From Prolixibacteraceae bacterium (GTDB lineage Bacteria > Bacteroidota > Bacteroidia > Bacteroidales > Prolixibacteraceae): 6,423 bases of DNA. Positions within the stretch are counted from its first letter, which is position 1; each line of letters starts with the position of its first letter. This document shows positions 1 to 4,470 of the stretch, piece by piece. The DNA lies in contig JAEUSS010000061.1 of NCBI GenBank assembly GCA_016788685.1, forward strand, positions 1 to 6,423, read 5' to 3'. The position numbers were made by a program, and so were the translations under genes. Below the pieces are notes generated by a model, which saw only the letters and a program-made list of their open reading frames with translations, searched no databases and had not been told where the DNA came from.

Positions 1-543
1 ATAGCCCAGGAAATCTTCAGCAAATACGGATACAAGAAAACAACACTCGACGATATTGCTAATGCTGTCAGGAAAGGGAAAAGTTCACTTTATTATTACT
101 TCACCAGTAAAGAAGATCTTTTTCAGGCTGTAATACAGAAAGAAGTTGACGTTCTGCGCCGGGAGCTCGAAATTGTTGTCAACCGTAACACCGACCCTGT
201 CGACAAACTAAGAGATTATATTCTGACCAAGCTCACCACCTTCAGGGGAATGGCTAATTTCTACAATGCACTCGAAAACGATGTTACTGCCATTGAGTTC
301 ATCGAAAACATCAAAAACCGTCACCGCCAGGAAGAGATCCGGATGATCAAACGCATTTTGATTGAAGGCGTTCGCAAAAACATCTTCGAGGTTTACGACC
401 TGACCCTGGCTGCAACCGGTATAACTACCGCAATTAAAGGCCTCGAAATGCCGCTGGCCGCCGGTGATTACAGTAAAGTAAACCTCGAGCAGAGTGTCGA
501 CAATATCGTAAAAATACTCTGCTACGGAGTGATGAAACGCTAA
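1..543 (+). CDS. TetR/AcrR-family transcriptional regulator, 5'-truncated by the window edge
   Basis: Frame 1 is open from the first base to a TAA at 541-543, giving 180 residues. The true start lies upstream, and roughly 10-20 N-terminal residues are probably missing. Residues 14-41 of the fragment form the classic TetR helix-turn-helix: TTLDDIANAVRKGKSSLYYY, followed by FTSKEDLF. The remaining 140 or so residues are a mostly helical C-terminal region, as expected for the ligand-binding and dimerisation domain, which is too variable to suggest a ligand. TetR proteins are usually dimeric repressors of nearby genes, often efflux or lipid genes. The target here cannot be read. A terminator just downstream separates this gene from the next operon, so its partner may lie to the left of the window. 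An internal ATG at 250 is in the same frame and is not a separate gene. The family call is secure; the function is not. Confidence 0.93.
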   Translation: MAQEIFSKYGYKKTTLDDIANAVRKGKSSLYYYFTSKEDLFQAVIQKEVDVLRRELEIVVNRNTDPVDKLRDYILTKLTTFRGMANFYNALENDVTAIEFIENIKNRHRQEEIRMIKRILIEGVRKNIFEVYDLTLAATGITTAIKGLEMPLAAGDYSKVNLEQSVDNIVKILCYGVMKR

Positions 544-598
544 TCTGGAGCAGGCGAAACACTGAAATACAGAAATGGGAAAAGTCTAAGATACCAGA

Positions 599-622
599 AA
601 CCGGCCCTTTGCCGGTTTTTTT
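599..622 (+). terminator. Rho-independent terminator after the TetR gene
   Basis: A perfect 7-bp stem, AACCGGC (599-605) with GCCGGTT (611-617), closes a 5-nt loop CCTTT and runs into seven T's at 616-622. It lies 56 nt after the TAA of the TetR gene on the same strand. On the opposite strand no T-run follows the stem, so it appears to act only on rightward transcription. Confidence 0.9.
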
Positions 623-671
623 GGGTTTCCTTCCGTTCCTCACAATCACCTTCGCGGATAAATAACTGATT

Positions 672-700
672 ACCCGGCATCTCCGGTAAATGCCGGTAAA
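672..700. repeat. Imperfect palindrome with overlapping direct repeats
   Basis: CCGGCAT (674-680) pairs with ATGCCGG (690-696) around a 9-nt loop. One bulged C lets the outer TA/TA pair as well (672-698). The loop and right arm also give a tandem direct repeat, CCGGTAAA at 683-690 and again at 693-700, with a related CCCGGTAAGA at 721-730. No T-run follows, so this is not a normal terminator. It lies about 75 nt upstream of the likely promoter for the lipoprotein operon. It could be an operator or a transcript-end structure; neither can be shown from sequence alone. Confidence 0.4.
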
Positions 701-771
701 TATCTGCAAAGAACAAACCTCCCGGTAAGATAAATTAACAGAGCATATTACCCAATGTTTTCAGGAATTTG

Positions 772-779
772 TAAGTTTG
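772..779 (+). promoter_or_regulatory. Bacteroidota-type -7 promoter element (TAAGTTTG)
   Basis: TAAGTTTG fits the TAnnTTTG -7 consensus used by the primary sigma factor of Bacteroidota. It lies in the AT-rich gap between the TetR terminator and the three-gene operon, where a promoter is needed. I see no convincing TTTG at the matching -33 position; the sequence there is CATATTACCC. Transcription would begin near 786. That leaves only about 10 nt before the ATG at 796, but a normal leader of about 70-90 nt before the ATGs at 859 and 874. Confidence 0.5.
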
Positions 780-858
780 CACGGATTATATAATTATGAA
801 ACAAAACAGTTTGGTCAGAAACGAAAATCCACAGCGGATTTTATCCAATTCGATTCGA

Positions 859-2736
859 ATGAGATTTTTCAGAATGAAAAGTATTGTGCCTGCTTTGATC
901 GGCCTATCCTTTTTTTACCTGGTCTTTTATACTTCGTGCGCCAACATCGGCAGCCCGACCGGCGGCCCCAAAGATTCGATTCCGCCCGTAGTGGTCAGAA
1001 CCATTCCTGAGTTGCGAAGCACCAACTTTAAAGGTTCGGATATACGTTTTACCTTCAACGAATACATTATTCCGGATGAGATCGGCGAAAAGCTGATCAT
1101 TTCGCCGCCCATGAAAAAGAAACCGGTAATCAAGATGAAAGGAAAAACACTGATCATCGAATTTGCCGAGAATCTGCGGAAAGAATCAACCTACTCGTTC
1201 GATTTTAAGGATGCCGTGGCTGACAACAACGAGAAAAACCCGATTGAAGATCTTCGTTTCTCATTCAGTACCGGAGCCACTTTCGACAGTTTGCGCGTCG
1301 CCGGCTATGTAAAGAATGCACTGAATCAGGAACCGGTAGAAAAAGCGCTGGTTATGCTCCACCGCCAGAAAGATTACACCGCGTTTATCGACAGCATCCC
1401 CGACTACATCGGAACAACCAACAAGGAAGGATTTTTTATGATCGATAATGTCGCTCCGGGAGAATACCGCCTGTATGCTTTGACCGATGCTGACAACAGC
1501 CGAACCTACAATTCTAATTCAGAACTTATTGCTTTTGCCGATTCGCTTATCGTCCCCTCTGCACATTTCCATGCCGAAACCGATACGGTGGTGAATGGCC
1601 TCGATACCATGGTTGTAACCGGACATGTGGACTATCAACCGGGACCACAATTCCTGATGATGTTTGAAGAAGAAAAATTCGATCAGTACCTCGACTCTTA
1701 CAAACGAAATCAGGCCAACAAGTGCGATTTCTATTTTTCCGAATCACTCAGCGACTCCTTCCGGGTGAACCTGCTCCAGCCATCGCCGCCGAAAGACTGG
1801 TCGTTCCTGGAAACAAACCTGAAACGCGATTCGATTACCGTTTGGTTAACCGACACCATTCTCAGCAACCAGGATTCGCTGAAATTCGAATTAAGATACC
1901 AGGTCCTGGATTCGCTGCAACAACTGGTGACCAAACTCGATACCATCCAGATGATTTATTCGGCACCCAAAGCACAAAAAACCAAACGAAAAAAGAACGA
2001 TGTGCCCGAAGTGCCAACCATCACCCTGAGCAACAACATCAACTCATCGGCCCACGATATTTACCAGCGCATCCGGATTGAAGCTCCGGAACCACTCGCC
2101 TCGTTTGATACCTCGATGGTCAGGCTCTTTTCAATTGTCGATACCGTAAAAACCCGGCTTCCGATTGTCGTTGAAAAAGACACCAATTCCATCCGGAAAT
2201 ATTACGTCGATTATCCCTGGGAACCTAATTCCAATTATGAGTTTCAGGTTGACTCGGCGGCAGCCCGCAACATCTACGGATTCCCGAACAACAAAATTGA
2301 CCAGAAATTCAAGACTCAGAAAGAAGACTTCTACGGAAAAATTATCCTGACCGTCTCCGGGCTGAACGATCCGGCCATTGTTCAGCTTCTGGCCAACAAC
2401 AAAGAAGAAAAAGTGCTGCAGAAGATCCAGGTTCTGGAAGACGGAAAAATTGAATTCCCATTCCTGAAACCTGAAAAATATATCCTTCGGCTGATTATCG
2501 ATTCGAACAAAAACGGGAAGTGGGACACCGGCTTCCTGGCCGACCACCTGCAACCCGAAAAAGTGGTCTATTACCCGAAAGTGATCAAAATCCGCTCGAA
2601 CTTCGAATACAAGGAAAGTTGGGAAATTAACTACACCCCGGACTATAAAAAGTTACTGATCGACGAAGAAGCCGAGAAAGAGAAAGCCCGGAAAAAAGAA
2701 CAGGAGAAAAAGAACAAAACTCAAACAGGTGAATAA
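859..2736 (+). CDS. Ig-like (Big_5-type) domain lipoprotein
   Basis: This is a 625-residue predicted lipoprotein of a family common in Bacteroidota; its molecular role is unknown to me. The frame is open from an ATG at 796, but I prefer 859. From there the protein has a basic start (MRFFRMKS), a hydrophobic stretch and a lipobox-like YTSC with the lipidated Cys at residue 27. ATG 874 would put the Cys at 22 and is equally plausible, whereas 796 would give an unusually long 47-residue pre-Cys region. The Cys is followed by ANIGSPTGGPKDSIPPV, the family hallmark. Residues about 39-139 resemble a Big_5 Ig-like domain ending in RFSFSTG. Residues about 146-225 resemble a carboxypeptidase-regulatory or prealbumin-like β-sandwich (NKEGFFMIDNVAPGEYRLYA). 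Near the C-terminus DSNKNGKWD (548-556) resembles a calcium loop, and the last 24 or so residues are Lys/Glu-rich. No acidic cluster follows the Cys as in known surface-export signals, so the protein may face the periplasm. It is the first gene of a three-gene operon. Confidence 0.88.
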   Translation: MRFFRMKSIVPALIGLSFFYLVFYTSCANIGSPTGGPKDSIPPVVVRTIPELRSTNFKGSDIRFTFNEYIIPDEIGEKLIISPPMKKKPVIKMKGKTLIIEFAENLRKESTYSFDFKDAVADNNEKNPIEDLRFSFSTGATFDSLRVAGYVKNALNQEPVEKALVMLHRQKDYTAFIDSIPDYIGTTNKEGFFMIDNVAPGEYRLYALTDADNSRTYNSNSELIAFADSLIVPSAHFHAETDTVVNGLDTMVVTGHVDYQPGPQFLMMFEEEKFDQYLDSYKRNQANKCDFYFSESLSDSFRVNLLQPSPPKDWSFLETNLKRDSITVWLTDTILSNQDSLKFELRYQVLDSLQQLVTKLDTIQMIYSAPKAQKTKRKKNDVPEVPTITLSNNINSSAHDIYQRIRIEAPEPLASFDTSMVRLFSIVDTVKTRLPIVVEKDTNSIRKYYVDYPWEPNSNYEFQVDSAAARNIYGFPNNKIDQKFKTQKEDFYGKIILTVSGLNDPAIVQLLANNKEEKVLQKIQVLEDGKIEFPFLKPEKYILRLIIDSNKNGKWDTGFLADHLQPEKVVYYPKVIKIRSNFEYKESWEINYTPDYKKLLIDEEAEKEKARKKEQEKKNKTQTGE

Positions 2737-3541
2737 ATACTTGATCTTACTGTTCTGTATTACCGCGTATTTTAACCCTGGCCAGGCTTCAGGACAAAGC
2801 AGCGAGTACCCGTTTAAAAGCGGCGAGTATGCCCGTTACGGCGCCTATTATAACTGGAATTTCATCTGGGTGCACAGCGGTGAAGTCGAATTCAGGGCCG
2901 ATACTCTGCAATACCGGCAGCAAAAAGCCTGGCACTTCAAGGCGGTGGGTAAAACCTATAAAGCGTATGATTTACTTTATTCGGTGCGCGACACATTTGA
3001 AACCTACAGCAATTACAACACGCTGAGACCGATTTATTCGCGCCGGGTGCTCAACCATGCCAAGGCAAACTCGGTTCACCAGTATAAGTTCGGCGCCGAT
3101 GCTTCGTCCCGGATTGACGTAAACATCATTCAGGATAAAAAACCGCCCTACCAAGGTACACTGGCTGCCCAGGAAAACACTTTCGACTTGCTGGCCACAG
3201 CCTATAACTTTCGGAAGTTCGATTTTAACAAACTCTTTATCGGCCAGAAAGTTCCGTACCGGATGCTGGTCGACCGAACCATTGACAATCTGTTTTTCCG
3301 ATACTTAGGAAAGGAAAACGTAAAAACCCGGAACGGAAAACAATACCGTTGTCATAAAGTTTCAGTATATTTACTGCAAGGCGATTTTTTTCACGAAGGC
3401 GAATACATGAAAATCTGGTTCACCGATGATAAGAATCACCTGCCCGTTCAGGTCGAAACCGAAATCCAGGTTGGTTCGGTGAAGGCCATTTTACTGGAAA
3501 CGAAATCAATGAAATATCCACTTTCATCACAAATTAAATAG
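2729..3541 (+). CDS. DUF3108-like exported protein
   Basis: This is a 270-residue protein resembling the DUF3108 family, whose biochemical role is not established. It starts at a GTG (2729) that overlaps the stop of the preceding gene by 8 nt (GTGAATAA), so translational coupling is likely. The only other early start in frame is a TTG at 2741, which would shorten the signal peptide. Residues 1 to about 22 (MNKYLILLFCITAYFNPGQA, then SG) form a Sec signal peptide. Cys10 lies inside the hydrophobic core without a lipobox, so I read it as a soluble periplasmic protein rather than a lipoprotein. The mature part begins FKSGEYARYGAYYNWNFIWV, in which the 'GE' start and a following β-rich region fit DUF3108. 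The C-terminal IWFTDDKNHLPVQVETEIQV is the typical closing region, where the family usually reads 'WlsdD..rlPvrie'. Tight linkage to the lipoprotein gene suggests a shared envelope role. Confidence 0.85.
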   Translation: MNKYLILLFCITAYFNPGQASGQSSEYPFKSGEYARYGAYYNWNFIWVHSGEVEFRADTLQYRQQKAWHFKAVGKTYKAYDLLYSVRDTFETYSNYNTLRPIYSRRVLNHAKANSVHQYKFGADASSRIDVNIIQDKKPPYQGTLAAQENTFDLLATAYNFRKFDFNKLFIGQKVPYRMLVDRTIDNLFFRYLGKENVKTRNGKQYRCHKVSVYLLQGDFFHEGEYMKIWFTDDKNHLPVQVETEIQVGSVKAILLETKSMKYPLSSQIK

Positions 3542-3543
3542 CT

Positions 3544-3837
3544 ATGACAAGCAGACGAAGACTAAAAAAAGAAATTGACTACGTAGTATCAGACCTGATT
3601 CTGGACTGTTTTACATACACCTCACTGTACCAGAAACCCAACGATGATGAAGCGTATAAAATTGTTCAGGAAACCCTGACCTTAAGAAACGAGTTGCGCG
3701 ACCTGGCCAATCATCCGGAAAAGAAAGGCGAATCGGGAACCGTGAAAAGCCATTACGACAACATTGCCAAAACTCTTTTGGATGGCGTGGATGCCGGTTA
3801 CGGAAAATTGGCCAAACTGGTAAACCCGGAAGACTAA
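3544..3837 (+). CDS. Small conserved-type protein of unknown function
   Basis: This is a 97-residue soluble protein; I do not recognise a named domain. It begins 2 nt after the stop of the DUF3108-like gene and is followed by a strong terminator, so it is the last gene of the operon. There is no signal peptide or membrane segment, which makes it the only apparently cytoplasmic member of the three. The start MTSRRRLKKEIDYVVSDLI is strongly basic and then amphipathic. The rest is charged and probably all-helical, with a Gly/Glu/Lys-rich linker (NHPEKKGESGTV) between two helical halves. I have the impression that similar 95-100 residue proteins occur in other Bacteroidota, but that is recollection and not a search. 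The ATG start is firm because almost no space remains upstream. It is very likely a real gene, with function unassigned. Confidence 0.8.
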   Translation: MTSRRRLKKEIDYVVSDLILDCFTYTSLYQKPNDDEAYKIVQETLTLRNELRDLANHPEKKGESGTVKSHYDNIAKTLLDGVDAGYGKLAKLVNPED

Positions 3838-3861
3838 TCCGCCGACAAGCATCTGTCCCCC

Positions 3862-3900
3862 AATCCGTCAAACCTTCGAAGGAAAGTTTGACGGATTTTT
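3862..3900 (+). terminator. Strong intrinsic terminator of the three-gene operon
   Basis: A perfect 12-bp stem, AATCCGTCAAAC (3862-3873) with GTTTGACGGATT (3886-3897), closes a 12-nt loop that contains its own CTTC/GAAG mini-pairing. The stem runs into five T's (3896-3900), and a second T-run follows at 3907-3911. It lies 25 nt after the stop of the small last gene. Confidence 0.92.
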
Positions 3901-3932
3901 CATACCTTTTTATCCTCCGGAAGGGCTGAAAT

Positions 3933-3964
3933 GAGCCGACTGGTTCAACAATCCGGCTCTTTTG
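3933..3964 (+). terminator. Second terminator-like hairpin, ahead of the His-x-His gene
   Basis: GAGCCG (3933-3938) pairs perfectly with CGGCTC (3954-3959) around a 15-nt loop and is followed by TTTTG (3960-3964). It lies only 33 nt after the operon terminator and 22 nt before the ATG of the next gene. It could be a back-up terminator or an attenuator in the leader of the next gene. The loop is long and the T-run short, so its strength is uncertain. Confidence 0.5.
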
Positions 3965-3985
3965 TGGTTCTATTCGGTACTAACT

Positions 3986-4345
3986 ATGGTGCAACTGAGA
4001 AAACATATTCAATTTCTGGCCATTCTGCTGATACCAGTTTACCTGCTGGTACTGGGCAGCTCGATCAAAAACAGGCATACTCATGTACTGCCCAACGGGA
4101 TCATTATCACTCATTCACATCCCTTTACCGATGCCGGAACCGGTCTGCCCCTCAAGCACAGTCACACCAAAAATCAAATTCTTTTTTACCAGCTGTTTAC
4201 TTTCGATTTTTTCGAACGTACACCAGATTGTGTTCCTGACCAACCGGTTTCAACACTTCAGAAAGAAGTGACAGCCTGCCATTCCGAAGCAGTAACCATC
4301 TGTTCCTTAAGACTTTCGCAGCTCCGCGCCCCGCCTGCTGCCTGA
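3986..4345 (+). CDS. Small membrane-anchored protein with three His-x-His motifs
   Basis: This is a 119-residue protein. ATG 3986 is chosen because it gives a compact N-terminal signal anchor, MVQLRKHIQFLAILLIPVYL and LVLGS (residues 1-25). The in-frame TTG at 3962 would add eight residues before it and lies inside the upstream hairpin region. After the hydrophobic segment come three His-x-His pairs: H31-T-H33, H43-S-H45 and H58-S-H60, within RHTHVLPNGIIITHSHPF and LKHSHTKNQILFYQ. Three cysteines (C82, C98, C106) and a terminal LRAPPAA follow. The His pairs would sit just outside the inner membrane and look suited to binding Zn, Cu or a similar metal; that is inference. I recall comparable short 'HTHVLPNG...HSHPF' proteins beside TonB receptor genes in Bacteroidota, but I do not know an assigned function. 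The gap to the receptor gene is 125 nt on the same strand, consistent with co-transcription. A frame-shifted ORF covering 3931-4239 is its shadow. Confidence 0.82.
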   Translation: MVQLRKHIQFLAILLIPVYLLVLGSSIKNRHTHVLPNGIIITHSHPFTDAGTGLPLKHSHTKNQILFYQLFTFDFFERTPDCVPDQPVSTLQKEVTACHSEAVTICSLRLSQLRAPPAA

Positions 4346-4377
4346 CTACTTACACCACATTTTTAATCTTTTTATCA

Positions 4378-4462
4378 CCGCTTACCCGTATTCCGGAGAA
4401 AATGGCTACGCCCATACCGGATCATATTGCCCGTAAGCGGGCATAATTATTCATTTATTTTT
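4378..4462 (+). promoter_or_regulatory. Structured leader upstream of the TonB receptor, with alternative hairpins
   Basis: The gap 4346-4470 can fold in two exclusive ways. Fold A has an outer stem CCGCTTAC (4378-4385)/GTAAGCGG (4433-4440) enclosing TCCGG (4392-4396)/CCGGA (4417-4421) and ATGG (4402-4405)/CCAT (4412-4415). Fold B is a short hairpin, TGCCCG (4428-4433)/CGGGCA (4438-4443), with loop TAAG. It shares bases with the outer stem of fold A and is followed by a T-rich run (4451-4462), as in a weak terminator. This arrangement resembles an attenuator or riboswitch. I checked by eye for cobalamin, TPP and preQ1 signatures and found none. I saw no clear promoter here. Confidence 0.4.
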
Positions 4463-4470
4463 CTGATTTT

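Noticed and set aside
250..543. Separate 97-residue gene starting at ATG 250
   Set aside because: It is in frame with the helix-turn-helix region upstream, with no stop between, so it is the C-terminal part of the TetR protein.
434..709. 91-codon - strand frame over the end of the TetR gene and the following gap
   Set aside because: It runs through the TetR coding sequence, the terminator and the palindrome, and has no recognisable motif.
2131..2553. 140-codon - strand frame opposite the lipoprotein gene
   Set aside because: It is antisense to a well-supported coding frame, with low-complexity Phe/Val-rich translation and no start context or domain.
3903..3910. TACCTTTT as a promoter -7 element for the His-x-His gene
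   Set aside because: It lies in the T-tract region of the operon terminator, lacks the final G, and the only upstream TTTG (3887-3890) is too close at 12 nt.
3931..4239. 102-codon + strand frame overlapping the His-x-His gene
   Set aside because: It has no signal peptide, membrane segment or recognisable motif, and begins inside the terminator-like hairpin. The alternative frame has a signal anchor and ordered His-x-His motifs.
4378..4443. Cobalamin, TPP or preQ1 riboswitch in the receptor leader
   Set aside because: None of the conserved core boxes of these classes could be found by eye. Only generic alternative pairing is supported.
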